DNA of 64,000 nucleotides, taken from positions 111,018,329-111,082,328 of the forward strand of contig NC_051063.1 of NCBI RefSeq assembly GCF_004664715.2. Direction: 5' to 3'. Each line of letters begins with the position of its first letter. Within the stretch, counting starts at the first letter, position 1. This document shows, piece after piece, positions 35,084 through 46,387 of this stretch. Under the pieces are notes generated by a model, which was given only the letters and a program-made list of their open reading frames with translations, was not told the origin of the DNA and did no database searches. Origin of the DNA: Peromyscus leucopus. Lineage: Eukaryota; Chordata; Mammalia; Rodentia; Cricetidae. The position numbers and the translations under genes are program-made.

Positions 35084-35149
35084 ATAACAGGAATTAACAA
35101 TCACTGGTCATTAATATCCATCAATATCAATAGTCTCAACTCACCTATA
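35084..35149 (+). pseudogene. L1 ORF2, first codons only
   Basis: About 22 codons of ORF2 reading 'TGINNHWSLISINI' and 'NSLNSPI' follow a 50-bp inter-ORF spacer. The expected start ATG appears as ATA. Homology ends at about 35149, where the host-derived part begins. No endonuclease or reverse-transcriptase residues remain. Confidence 0.8.
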
Positions 35150-37059
35150 CCTGGCGATCTCTGAGCAGGCTTCAGATTTTGACAGTTGATGAAAGATACG
35201 ACAAGCATTAATGTGTGGGTGAAAAGCTTGGTGAAATTCTGAGTGAAGTTTTAGTTAAAGTTGGTTGAACTTGGGATTGACTGGGAGGCCAAAGATTTAA
35301 AAAGCAGAAGATTCTCTCAAGACACAAGTTGTGTGATAATAGTGTGTTTTGTGTGTGTGAATGAGAATTTGTAAATGTTGAATTCTAGGCTTCGACAATC
35401 ATTGTCAGTACAGATCAAGCTGTAAGTATTTATGTTTTAAAACTTAAATTATAAAGCTAGTTACGTCTTTCTAACAACTAGCTTTAATGTTTATGAGCAT
35501 ATTTTACCTACATTACCTTTTCAGGATGTTGAGAAAGATGTATCACAAGCACAGGCTGGAGGCTGGGGGCTAGATGGTTTTGAGGAAGAGGTCTTGGTGG
35601 ACTCTTTCATAGAGCAAAGGGAAGCAATGCCTTCTGGGAAATGAGCTAAGTTTTAATCTAGTCTTTAAGATTAGAAGTCAAAAACAAAAATATTAAGGAA
35701 AAGAAAACCTAATTGATCTCTGAAGTATTGTTATGTGGAATTAAGTGCGACTTGTGAGGCCTTTCTTCCAGAAAACAAGGACTTGGTTGTCAGGCCTATA
35801 TTAGGCCTAAACCTTGGTGCCATGTAGTTGTACTTAAATCATTTCAATGGAAAGTGTCTTAGTGATTGGAACTTCTAGTGCAGTTTGGAGTTCTTCCATT
35901 TGAAAAATGTGATATTTGCATGGGATTGTTTGAATCTTGTTTTCTAGTCCCTCCCCATCACCACCCTCATAGTCTGAAGGTAGATTTTTCTCTTGATAAA
36001 GGAACAAAAAAAGTGAACATCTTGTTTGTAAATAGGTATCTAGTAACTAGTGGTAAACTTGAAATGGTAGAATTCTTTAAAGCCTAATTCTAGGTAGCCT
36101 TAAGAAAATGTATCTTAATTATTTTTGAACCTGTATTCACCTTGTTTTTTTCAAATATCTTAAGTTATATTTTCTTTTTCAGAGCTGCTTCTTATTTGGG
36201 GCTACTTTTTTTTTTTTTAATTGAGGCGTAATTTATAAAAGGGTATATTGTTTTGATGAGACTTTTTACAACTGTGGCTGGATGTCTTTCTTTAGTCTTC
36301 CAAGAAGGGCCATTTTACTTTTTTAGAGTTACTTTTAAAAGTCATGAGGTCAACAACTTGGACTACTATGCATGTAAGTGCTAATGCAAATTAAAGCCCA
36401 AGTTGACCTCCAGCAGCAGTTCATTCTATGTTGACAGTGAGAGAACACTTTGCCTGTTAGGATACTGTTACTTGTGAACTGAAATGCTGAAGAAACCCCT
36501 CCCCCTATTTTGTTTTTTGCAAAAATCAAGGTATATTCTAGGGTTTCCTGGTTGACCTCAACAGATAAACTGAGATGATAGTCTTAGTTCAGAAATGATC
36601 TGAATGTAGATTTACAGTCTACATGTACAGCTGGCTAAGTGAGATCGCTTTCACAGTTCTGCATGTATCCCATCGGCTCCCCATTAGTCACTGAACTCTT
36701 AAAACTGGTATTGTAACATTATCACAATGTTTTGCGCCAATTTCATAAACTTTACAGTGCTATATGTGTTCCTTTTCTGAGGCAAACCAAAGGTATATTT
36801 TTCAAGGTTCTGCTGTTATCAGCAGCGTTGATGGAGGATTTTTTATACATTTGTAATAGATAAAAATAAACCAGAAAAAAAAAAGAAGAAATAAAAGTGG
36901 TGGAGGAAAAGGTGAACACTGCAAGAATACTCAAAAGGGCTGAGAGTTGCAAACGCCAAAAATGGCTTTGCATAGTAAATGGAATAGAACAGCTCTGAAC
37001 TATAGCTTACTTTTCCTGGTTTGGTCTGACAGAATGATTGAATGCTTTTGTACAAAAAT

Positions 37060-37480
37060 CAGAGCCTTAAAAACAAGGATTTGGTGAGATTGTAAAATAG
37101 TGTGCCACTTTGGCAAAACAGTTTGCTGGTTGGTCAAAATGCAAAACATTGTTACTCTGTTACTCAACAATTTTACCCTTAGGAATATATCCTCAAACTA
37201 CTGAAAATGTGCACCTATGAAACATGTATATGAAGGTTTACAGCAGTGTGTTGCTAATAGTAAAAAAGTTAAAACAACTCAAATAGCTATCAAATACTGG
37301 AGAGATATAAAATGTGGCTTATTCATACAATAGAATATTATTAAGACATAAAAATGAATGAGAAACTGACAGATTAAATGACTTTGGTGAACCTTCATAA
37401 TTTCATTTGTAGATCTTTCCATTTCTAATTTATAAATACATTTGGGGTTATAAATTATAAATGTACTGCCTCCTGTCAAC
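37060..37480 (+). mobile_element. Ancient L1M ORF2 fragment inside the host-derived part
   Basis: 'aaaaacaaggatttggtgag', 'cttaggaatatatcctc' and 'acaatagaatattatta' are the familiar order of the ORF2 tail in old mammalian L1. It is heavily decayed. It was carried along as part of the source gene's 3' UTR. Confidence 0.75.
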
Positions 37481-37572
37481 ATTGTATACTTCTATTTGAT
37501 GATTTCTGTGTCAAACATTATATGGAAATGTTTCCAAGTATTTTCTGTATTAACTGTGAATGAATAGAACAA

Positions 37573-37578
37573 AATAAA
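37573..37578 (+). terminator. Polyadenylation signal of the chimera's host part
   Basis: AATAAA stands 13 bp before the start of the A-rich tail at about 37592, the normal distance to a cleavage site. The 3' end therefore was produced by host cleavage and polyadenylation, not by the L1 3' end. Confidence 0.85.
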
Positions 37579-37631
37579 TTGCCTGTGATGGAAAAAATAA
37601 ATAAATAAATAAATAAATAAATAAAAAAAAA

Positions 37632-37646
37632 AAGATTTCTATTGAC
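37632..37646 (+). repeat. Right target-site duplication of the chimeric retroelement
   Basis: Perfect copy of 32694-32708. The A-rich tail immediately precedes it. Confidence 0.95.
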
Positions 37647-38621
37647 TTGTTAGAGCTATTGTACTCAAATTCGAGAACTAAATTAAATTGTCTACATGTT
37701 CAATCTGAATGAAAAAAATTGATTTTCCTGAATTTTCTGCCTATAATCTAATTCCACAGAACTTCTATTTTATTTGGAAAAGCAAACAGTATAGACAGGA
37801 AAATCCCCTCACTGTCATAGTGGCCCCTGACTGGAGGTATTACCATCTCAACTAGTTGTCAGACATCACTCCTGTTCTCTGACTTGCCATTTAAAACATA
37901 GTCTTTGGATTTTCTCCTTGATCATGTCTGTTAAACATATAATTCTTCCACTTTGGTACCAGTACAGCTTGTATATTCATTATTCATGCTATAAGGCAAG
38001 CATTTCTCATTCTAAAATCATATAATATTTTGTGTTTACTAACACATCTTCTATTATATTAAATCCTTACATCTGGAACACTGCAGTAAATTATCATAAA
38101 GTATACATATCTGTATATGTACCCATCACCTAGTAAAGTAGAGATAATGGAAAGCAAGATGAAGAGGATAAGGAAGAGAGGAAAAGGGGGAGATGGGTAG
38201 AAAGAGAGTGAATGTGTGGGATGAAAAGAAAAAAAGGGAAGAAGTAGAGGGATTAAGGGAGGATAGAGTCCCTATAATTTAATTTCACTGTTTTATTTTA
38301 ACATCTTTATCCAGAGTGTGTTGTTATATTTTAAATGAGAAATATTTATTAACAAGCACTTACTGAATCCTGGCTATGTCCAAGATACTGAATTAGACTG
38401 GTATCATGATTTTGTTTTGCGAAGATCCCATATCATAAACTTTGCCTGTGATGAGAAGGAGGCTGTGAGATGCAATACTTTTAACAGGAAGCATACTTCT
38501 GAAACAATGATGTGAGAGATTCAATCCCAGCTTTTTCTAATCTGGGAATGCCTAGAGGTTGAATTCATGTTAACAGCCATTATCAAAAAGATAGAAGCAA
38601 TGGAACCTGGTTGTCTAAAAT
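37647..38621. other. Unique AT-rich DNA with a purine-rich patch
   Basis: No gene. Positions 38150-38265 are strongly A/G-rich low-complexity sequence. Confidence 0.55.
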
Positions 38622-38820
38622 AGTTGTGGTGGTTTGAATAAGAAGTCCCCATACGCTCGTGTATTTGAATGCTTAGTCCACCAGGGAGTGGGACTCTTTG
38701 ATAGCATTAGAAAGCATTAGAACGTATGGCCTTGTTGGAAGAAGTGTGTAATTGGGAATGGGTTTTGAGGTTTCAAAAAGCCCATGCCAAGACCAGAATT
38801 TCTCTTGAAGTTTCCAGGTT
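38622..38820 (+). mobile_element. Mid-aged rodent interspersed repeat, family not assigned
   Basis: 'gtggtggtttgaataagaag', 'gtatttgaatgcttagtcc', 'ggccttgttggaagaagtgt' and 'gggttttgaggtttcaaaa' are in the order of a repeat very common in rodent genomes. I recognise the sequence but not the official family name. Confidence 0.65.
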
Positions 38821-39224
38821 AACTCTATGAACTCATACTGTAACATGGCATCTAGAAATAATAATTTTATCTCTGTAGTCTACAGGGAAATATCCAATCC
38901 TTCAGAACCACTAAGAATTAAATCACAAAATTCATAGACATCCTGATCCTCTTATGCTACTGATATACTCAGCTCTCTATCATCAATTCTTTATTTCTTT
39001 TCTGAACTCTTGACACTTTCAGGCATAGCATATATATCTTGTTTCTGTGCATACCCACAGTTCCCTTCATTGTTTATGTGAATCCAAAAACATTCACTTT
39101 AACTTATAAACCCTTTGATTTGTTTTTTTAATTTTCATGTGCTTGATATACATATGAATAATCAATATATACTTATGAAATAAATGAGTATTCTAATATC
39201 CAGATAAATCAAGGCAATCCATCC

Positions 39225-39505
39225 AAAATAAAAAGTAAAAAGCTGAGGGGCTATTGGCAACTGATAGCTGTTCTGAGAGGAAGAGTTGGTTATCTTTAAT
39301 GTGTAACCCCGGATAGGTTTTCCATAGCCCTAAAAGTATATAGAAAATGTAAACAGAACTTGGCAGATTTGAAAAAAAAAAATAAGAACACAAAGTTGGG
39401 TAGGGAAGGATGGGGCTGAAACTTAGGGAAGTTGGAGAAAGCGGTGAATAGGATCAAAACACAATGTATGAAGTTGTCCAAGAGCTAATAAAATGTGTGG
39501 GTGGG
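39225..39505 (+). mobile_element. Rodent L1 3' UTR (Lx-like), sense
   Basis: It starts 'gaggggctattggcaactg', passes through a G/A-rich stretch ('gttgggtagggaagga') and ends 'acacaatgtatgaagttgtc' followed by an A-rich end. The same 3' UTR type is seen at 60180-60370 and 62640-62905. Confidence 0.7.
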
Positions 39506-40064
39506 GAAAGAATCTAAGTGAAAAGGAGTAAAAAAAGACAAAAAATTTCCCTCATTTTTAATTCGACATCATATATTCAAACACGGAAACAGTTCAGTGT
39601 TATAGAGGGCTCTACAGTGGCATGGCGATTCGTTTAACCTCACATTGAAAGCTCACACTCTCTTTTCGCCTTCCAAGTGAGAATGAGGCATAAAACATTT
39701 TGCAGAGCTGTTGTTGCACCAAATCTGAAACCAAACAACACATAAAATGGTCCTTGAAAACCTTAGAGATTGTGTAGTTATGTATGTGTTAACTTTCAGT
39801 CTTCAATCAGCCAATGCTGATTTCCAATAAATTTGGAAACAATACATTGTCACTATCTTGTACCTACTACAGAATTTCTTAAGATAGTCAAACAACTAAT
39901 AGTAAAGTCTGGCCATCACAGAAATCAAATATGATCAAGGATATTTCTAAGTGATTATTTTACTGTCTTTAATCCTTTCTACAGTACTATTAGCAATGGA
40001 GATAGAGTGGATAACCATATAACCAAAATCAAACATGGTATTTATTCAATTGCAATGACAAAAG

Positions 40065-40065
<1 letters not shown>
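39506..40065. other. Unique AT-rich DNA
   Basis: Nothing recognised. Confidence 0.5.

Positions 40066-40111
<46 letters not shown>
40066..40111. repeat. (TC)n microsatellite
   Basis: About 23 perfect TC units. Confidence 0.97.
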
Positions 40112-40112
<1 letters not shown>

Positions 40113-40554
40113 ATTTTGTCATTGCTTTGATAGTATCTGCTGTCTCCCTTTGAATCTATACAGAAGCAACCTCCACATAACTCTATCCTAAATGGCTTTT
40201 GACGACATCATCTTTTAGCCCTCTGTCTATTATTACTTGGCATTCATCAAGTGGAATAAAATTATCATTAAAATCACTTACAGAATTGTGGACATACAAT
40301 TCCATGTGCAGTGGGAAGGAAGAAAAGCATAGATAGGGAGTTAACCAAAAGACTCAGAGCAGTGTGAAACGACAAAGCTCATGCAGTTACCAAATACAAG
40401 CATGATTTCTGACCTTATCCTCCTCAGTTGATACTCCTAGTAATAACTACATATGGAAATCTCATAGAGTGCTAAGTTACTTTTTCCATTTGACCTAATT
40501 CTCTCATACTGTCATTTTAGGCTTTCTGTTGTATTTATTTTGTGTTTGTGATTT
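40112..40554. other. Unique AT-rich DNA
   Basis: Nothing recognised. Confidence 0.5.
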
Positions 40555-40735
40555 TATGAGCATGAGTGGGTGAGTTTGCATGACTTGGCATCTATTTGGA
40601 AGTCAGAGAATAACTAGTGGGTGGCATGGGAAGCAATTATTTCCTTTCATCATATGGGACACAGGCATAAAATAAAGATATCAGAGTCGACATCAAGTAC
40701 CTTCACCCACTGAGCCACTTAACCACCACGTGTAG
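40555..40735 (-). mobile_element. B3-like SINE, antisense, degraded
   Basis: 'gtcagagaataactagtggg', 'catatgggacacaggcat' and 'cacccactgagccacttaac' follow the reversed B3 order. Confidence 0.6.
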
Positions 40736-40944
40736 TCGTTTTGTTCAGGAAGTTAGTTCCATACTGGAGTGTTCCTTCCCACATAAACTTCAGGGTAGTG
40801 AATCATTTTGACTTTATTCCTAAGATGATCTCTAGAGACTTCAAAAGTCATATTCTTTTTAACAACAATTACCACCCCTGACTTCTAATTATACTAGAGC
40901 AGAAGAGTAATAAAAAAAACCAACAAACTTCTGACACAAATCAG

Positions 40945-41085
40945 GCGGTGAACTGGAATAGAGAACCTGTGCGACTACAGACAGACCAAAAGGGTACGCT
41001 GCAGAAAGACAGCCTCTTCAACAAATGGTGGTGGAAAATATGTAGATCCACATGTAGAAGAATGAACTGTGAACTAAATCCTTTT

Positions 41086-41141
<56 letters not shown>

Positions 41142-41400
41142 TTTCTTTGGGTTTTTTTTTTTTTTTTTTTTTTTGGTTTTTTTCGAGACAGGGTTTCTCT
41201 GTGTAGCTTTGCGCCTTTCCTGGAGCTCACTTGGTAGCCCAGGCTGGCCTCGAACTCACAGAGATCCGCCGGCCTCTGCCTCCAGAGTGCTGGGATTAAA
41301 GGTGTGCACCACCAACGCCCGGCCCCTTTTTCTAACCATACACAAAAATCAGCTCCATGTGGTTCAATAACATCAACATAAATCCAAATTTTAGAAATAG
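40945..41400 (+). pseudogene. Old L1 ORF2 fragment, sense, split by a B1
   Basis: 'agacagcctcttcaacaaat', 'gtggtggaaaata' and 'acatgtagaagaatgaa' before the B1, and 'accatacacaaaaatcagct' and 'aacatcaacataaatccaa' after it, are consecutive parts of L1 ORF2 (region C-terminal to the reverse-transcriptase core). Multiple substitutions and indels make it non-functional. Sequence to about 41560 may be an attached 3' UTR remnant ('ctattggcaactgatag'). Confidence 0.75.
41089..41324 (-). mobile_element. B1 SINE, antisense, tail expanded to (TTTC)n
   Basis: A (TTTC)n tract (41089-41145) and T run form the reversed A-tail, then the core and 'ccaccaacgcccggc' head. A 9-bp duplication, CCTTTTTCT, flanks it (41080-41088 and 41325-41333). 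The element is near-consensus, so it is young relative to the L1 it interrupts. Confidence 0.95.
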
Positions 41401-41705
41401 GCCTACTTGAGAATTAGAATAGGACTAAGAACCTAAGGCCCCTTGCTGAACTATTGGCAACTGATAGATTCTGGGCAAGGCAGTGACTATCTTCAGTAAA
41501 CTATGAAACCACCAGTCTACAATAGACACTTTCAAACCTGCAACCACACAAATGTCCCTCATTAAAATCAGTGGATCATAAAACAAAACAAATAGGCAGT
41601 AATGTGAGGATCAGGCTGTGGGAAAATGTTGAAAGTGGTGATAGGAAGATAAAATTTAGTGAGAGAAGAGAGCAACCAGATTAGCAAAACACAGATGAAA
41701 TTCCC

Positions 41706-42007
41706 TGTAGTGGGTAGCCATTCCAGCTTTGATGTGGAAGTTCCAACGCCCATTGAGGCTTCAGTAACTGCCACACCTACAAGGTGAGGCTGAGCGAGGA
41801 CCCTGTAGACCCAAGATCCGGGATGTGCAGGCTCTCTTGGTTCCTGGACCCTGGACACTGGAGGTAGATCAAGCAGAGTTCTCCAGAGAACACTGCCAGA
41901 CTGCACTACACCTTTCCCAAACCTGTTACCTATCCCTTCACTTGTAAGTTACTCCACAAAATAAACCCCCCTTTTAACTATGTGGAGTGGCCTTAATAAT
42001 TTCACCA
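41706..42007 (+). mobile_element. Solo LTR candidate, sense
   Basis: It begins TGTAGTGGGTAGCCATTCC and ends ATTTCACCA, with AATAAA at 41960-41965. The sequence 'ttctccagagaacactgcc' and 'ataaacccccctttt' occur in a repeat common in rodent genomes. AATTCCC is found just before the start (41699-41705) and 2 bp after the end (42010-42016), compatible with a target duplication. The retroviral class is not determined. Confidence 0.55.
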
Positions 42008-42019
42008 ATAATTCCCTAA

Positions 42020-45000
42020 AAAAAATTTAATCAATGATAAAAGAGTATTTTATAATGAAGGAAGAAAGTGATAGAGGGGTAGTCTGGAAAATCCTTACCT
42101 TACTTAACATTACCTTAACAATGTATGTAAGAAAACATCATATTTATCGTATCTTCACAGTGACTTTTCCAGGGAACATTTTGATATGAGTTACTATATG
42201 GAATGCATTTCCTATGTATTTTCATTTATTGAAAGTCTTATTCAAAATATTGGGCAGCTCATATGACTTCTACTTTATGCATCTTCTATAAATATTAGCC
42301 AATTATGAATCCTATTGACTCCTCCTCACAAAACTTGGACACAAATATACTAACACTTGCTGAATTATATCACACTCATTAATTTACTTGGTTTCCTATT
42401 ACATTCGACTATAAGCCTCAAGATACACTGTATCTGAAATAATAATTCAGCAAATAAATGACAGGAATGACAAGCAAGGAATATAAAGCAGGTGCCTTGC
42501 AGCTCAAACAGAATAGAAGAATTAATTTTAAACACTATATGATAGAAGCATATTTGAGTTGAAGGATGGAATTCTATGAATAGATGCCCTGACACTTCAG
42601 AGCATTCATTCCTGTACAAATATTCACTGGGAACCCATTAAGTGGGTTAAGAATGAAGGATATTTTAAATAAAAAAGCAAGTAAAAAGTTTAGAAAATAA
42701 TAAGCAAGGAAAATTAGTGGTGCTAGATGGAAAGGTGGTAAATTGAGAACAGATAGGTAATAGAAAATTGATAGATAACAGATAGGTGATAGATGTTCAT
42801 GATATAGACATGGATAAATAGATAATAAATGATAGACAGATGATTCATAGGTAGTCAGATGGTTGATATTAATAAAATTAATTTAAAGGTAAATTTTATT
42901 TTTGTCATTACTATTACTGCACAGTCATTGATTCACTGTTTTTATGTTGAGTTTACAAAACAGTCAAGTCTTAAATCGATGCTAAACTTAACATTCAGGA
43001 GTATCTGGACAGCAAGAAGGTTTAAACTGAGATATTTAAGTATCTTTGATGGTACTAAATTAATATCTTTTAAGAGTTTTTGAAACCCAAGATATGCATG
43101 CACACATTAAAATTTCATGATATGTGCATTTCCATCCATAAATGTTTCATGACTTATTACAAAGAGGGATTACATTGAACCTTAACATAGTAAAATTTGT
43201 AGGGAATTGTCATAGTGTTACATTTCTGTTTTTCTCTGCTCTGAGAATTATGTTATACTAAAGTAAAGGTAAAACTGGGTAAAAGAATCAAATATTAAGC
43301 ACATACCTTTGTGTAGCCAATCTCTCATCTTCAAAGTACAAACCTAAACTGACCTCACATTGTCCCTCTCAAATGTATTCTTTCATCTAAATTTCAGAGC
43401 TCAAAATCAAACACAAATACAGATGGTGACTTTGACAAATTCATAGAACATGTAACCTCACCCACAAGACACCTTTAATAACCTTGTAATTAATTCAATG
43501 ACCTTGAAAAACTCATTCATCCTCTGATCCTTCATTACTTTAAAATAAACAAGCACTCCTCACGTCTAATCATTAATGCTGATGTCTTGGCTTATTGGGA
43601 TATTTAAATGTATATACCCAACTTTGTACTATTACCTCCATTAAAGTATTTAAATTTATGGCATAATAATTATGGTGCATCAGATTTCCAATTAAATAAG
43701 GTTTTGATCTCAGACATAAGAAATAATTACAGTATGGTGAATGACAAAAATACTTGAAATATATCTGAATAAATAAAAATACAATGGTGTTTTAGACCCT
43801 AATGTTAGCAAATATGCATATTTTAGGTCTTTTGAAAGATAGATAAGTGATAATTATTAATACATTTCTACTTAATTGTTTTCATTATCTCTCTATATAA
43901 AATATGCAAAAACAATTATATTTTCATGACATATCATTGTTCTAAGAATGATTTCATGTGTCTTATTTTTCTCAGTCTTGATTCCATCTCAATTTAACTA
44001 GACGGGGCTAAAATTTCATCTTCTTTCTGCTTTATAGCTAGATCAGATGAAACCCAATGAAAACGGAGTAAGTCCAACAGCTTCTAAATACAAGACTTTG
44101 CACTTACTCTTATTTGTTTCTTTAGGTCAATGTAGAATGTTAAAATTAAAGTGCAAATTATATAACTAGAAATTATATGCATCCCCATGTGATGTCTCTT
44201 TATTTGTGGAAGAATATTATGTTGTTAATATCTTAATGTTCTGGTTATCATGATTTTCATATTGAATATAAAATCTTGGATGGAAAATTCAAAATCCTGA
44301 TCATGGGGATGCTACACAGAAAGAGAGAACAAGGCAGCCTGTTGTAAGATTGCTCTGCTAAAATCAGAAATTAGATATGAACACAAATACACATAGGTAC
44401 ATAATTAGAGCAAAGGAGACTAAGGATGTAAATCCAGCTGGCTTCTGTGCCTGCCTTATCCTTCTCAGTGAAGTTAGAACCACAAATAAGCAGAGCAGCA
44501 GCCAGGCTGCCTCAGTGTTGGGGTGCACTTGTCTTCCTCATGTTTGGTATCACCCTTGCTCTTTCAAAGGCCAACTCAGCAGCATTGTGACAAGTGAGTC
44601 ACCTCTCCTAAATCTAGCATCAAGATTTATGGAGTGATTATGCCATAGAGCTTCACCTTTTCTAGCCTAAAATTTTGAGATACTTGATAATCTTTCTCCA
44701 TTTAATATAATTTTCTGCTGATACTCAGCATAAATAGAGGTTAGATCAATGGTATGTGCCCACTACCTTCGGCCCATACTTAAATCCCATTTCTTACTCT
44801 TGTAATGAAAGGCAATGAAACATGAATCATTATATTCTGCATTATTACATATTAAAAATCACAGGTCTCTCTTCTTGATATGTTAGGGACAATAATGTAA
44901 TTCCACATCTTTGTTATTAGTATGGCCAATTCAACTTAAGAAAAATGTGATAATAATGATGATAATACACAATACCCAAAATAATAAAAGTATATTACAT

Positions 45001-45254
45001 GCCAGTTACTATTTTTACCAATGTATATGTTGTATGTAAGGTGTTACATGAATTCTAATCTGCCTAGACATTCCCATTGACAAATATGAAGATGGAGTTC
45101 ATTGAGGAAAGATAAATTAAGTAATGCCTAAAAGAATACAGATGTTATATATGGAGCAGAGATTTAAAATAAAATCTCACAGCATCTGGCTTCATTCTAT
45201 TTACTTGCCATTATTAGTGTAAATATTCCCTGTCAATTTAGTTATTATTCCGCT
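42020..45254. other. Unique AT-rich DNA, about 3.2 kb
   Basis: One of the longest stretches without recognised repeats. Positions 42750-42850 have degenerate GATA units. Short frames (42859-43083, 44377-44637) resemble no family. Positions 44440-44640 are somewhat GC-richer but without splice-bounded frames. Confidence 0.5.
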
Positions 45255-45572
45255 AGGATTACAAGTCTTGTGTGAGGGTGGGGGTGGGGGAAAGTAAGTG
45301 AATGTTTATAGGTGTGTACTGGCATGTGGAGGCCAGATGTTAACCTCAAGTGTCTTCTCAATATCCATTCATCTTGTTTTAAGAAGTGTCTTTAACATAC
45401 CTGAATTTGCATGGTGGGCTAGGGTGCCTAACCACAGAGCCCTAGGGATCCCTGTGCATCTGTCTCTGTGCATAGGAACCACAAGCATACACTGCCGTAC
45501 CAAACACGTTCACATATGTTTTGAAGAACAAATTCAGGTTCTCACGATTGTATAGCAAGCACATACCCCCCT
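45255..45572 (-). mobile_element. B4 SINE, antisense, degraded
   Basis: A G/TG-rich tail, then 'ggaggccagatgttaacctc', 'gccctagggatccctgtgca', 'cataggaaccacaagcatac' and 'gtatagcaagcacatac'. This is the reversed B4 order, with the ID-type unit at the right. Confidence 0.75.
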
Positions 45573-46181
45573 AAACCACAGTCACAGGATTACACTTCAT
45601 AAGTGTACCAGAAATTGTTCTCCACTTTTATAATTAGCATGGGAATGAATTGATAAAGTGTAACTAACTGATAATTTCAAAGCTAGCATTAGAGAATGCT
45701 TTAAAAGTAAAGTTTCCATAGTTTAGATTCACTAAGACCAATGAGAAAACATGCAATGTTTGCTTTCATTTTGATTGTGAGATTGAAGTTCAGTTTTTAA
45801 CTCAGTAGTTATTGTGTGTATAAATATAAAAGAATGATGCATTTGAAGATATTTCAATGAGCAAACGACATGCCTGGCTGAGGTATCAGTGTACTTCTGC
45901 TTGTGAGAAACTTTCCATCTAGTTTAAGAACTCAAAGTGTTAAAAAGTAGGCTATAGAGTATGGCAAATCATTTGAGTTGTGCTATTGATTTAGTTCATC
46001 CAGATTTTTTTTTTTCAGGATCATACCAGCATTTGTCAAATATCCTAGAAATGAGAGCCGAAAACTTCATAATTATACTTTAAGATTCACCAGAATATTG
46101 AGAAGAATTGTATGCTTATAGACATTTTAATGTTGTCCTCTTTCCTTTCTTTTCTGACACATAGCTATTACTCAAATATTA
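45573..46181. other. Unique AT-rich DNA
   Basis: Nothing recognised. Confidence 0.5.
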
Positions 46182-46190
46182 GCTTTGTTT

Positions 46191-46193
<3 letters not shown>

Positions 46194-46225
<32 letters not shown>

Positions 46226-46374
46226 TTGGTTTTTCGAGACAGGGTTTCTTTGTGTAGCTTTGCGCCTTTCCTGGAACTCACTTGGTAACCCAGGCTGGCC
46301 TCGAACTCATAGAGATCCGCCTGGCTCTGCCTCCCAAGTGCTGGGATTAAAGGTGTGCGCCACCACCGCCCGGC
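46194..46374 (-). mobile_element. B1 SINE, antisense, tail expanded to (TTTA)n
   Basis: Reversed (TTTA)n tail, full core and 'ccaccaccgcccggc' head, close to consensus. Flanked by GCTTTGTTTTT (46182-46192 and 46375-46385), a perfect 11-bp duplication. Confidence 0.96.
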
Positions 46375-46387
46375 GCTTTGTTTTTTA

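Larger units (their letters stand above)
35150..37591 (+). pseudogene. Host transcript-derived 3' part of the chimera (source gene unknown)
   Basis: This 2.44-kb segment has no L1 similarity at its start and ends at a normal polyadenylation site, so it comes from a cellular RNA. It seems unspliced. A 33-bp exon-like stretch (35389-35421) lies between 'tgaattctag' and 'gtaagt'. An acceptor-like 'cattaccttttcag' precedes 35525. Joined, they read 'ASTIIVSTDQA' and then 'DVEKDVSQAQAGGWG', staying open to a TGA at 35642-35644. That would be the end of a coding region followed by a 1.9-kb 3' UTR. I do not recognise the gene. Within the UTR, 37060-37480 is an ancient L1M ORF2 fragment, and 36066-36181 recurs at 57065-57180. 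Exon calls here are inference. Confidence 0.6.
32709..37631 (+). mobile_element. Chimeric retroelement: L1 5' UTR + ORF1 fused to host 3' sequence
   Basis: One insertion bounded by a perfect duplication has four parts. An L1 5' UTR occupies 32709-33800 and an intact ORF1 33801-35033. The inter-ORF region and first 60-odd bases of ORF2 occupy 35034-35149. Non-L1 sequence then runs from 35150 to about 37591, followed by an A-rich tail with AAAT units (37592-37631). L1 similarity stops at about 35149, just after the segment equivalent to 'NSLNSPI' of ORF2. The non-L1 part ends with AATAAA 13 bp before the tail, so it behaves as a normal mRNA 3' end. Because the duplication embraces both parts, the two were joined before or during insertion. 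It resembles half-L1 (HAL1) elements in carrying ORF1 without ORF2, but its 3' end is of host origin. Confidence 0.9.
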
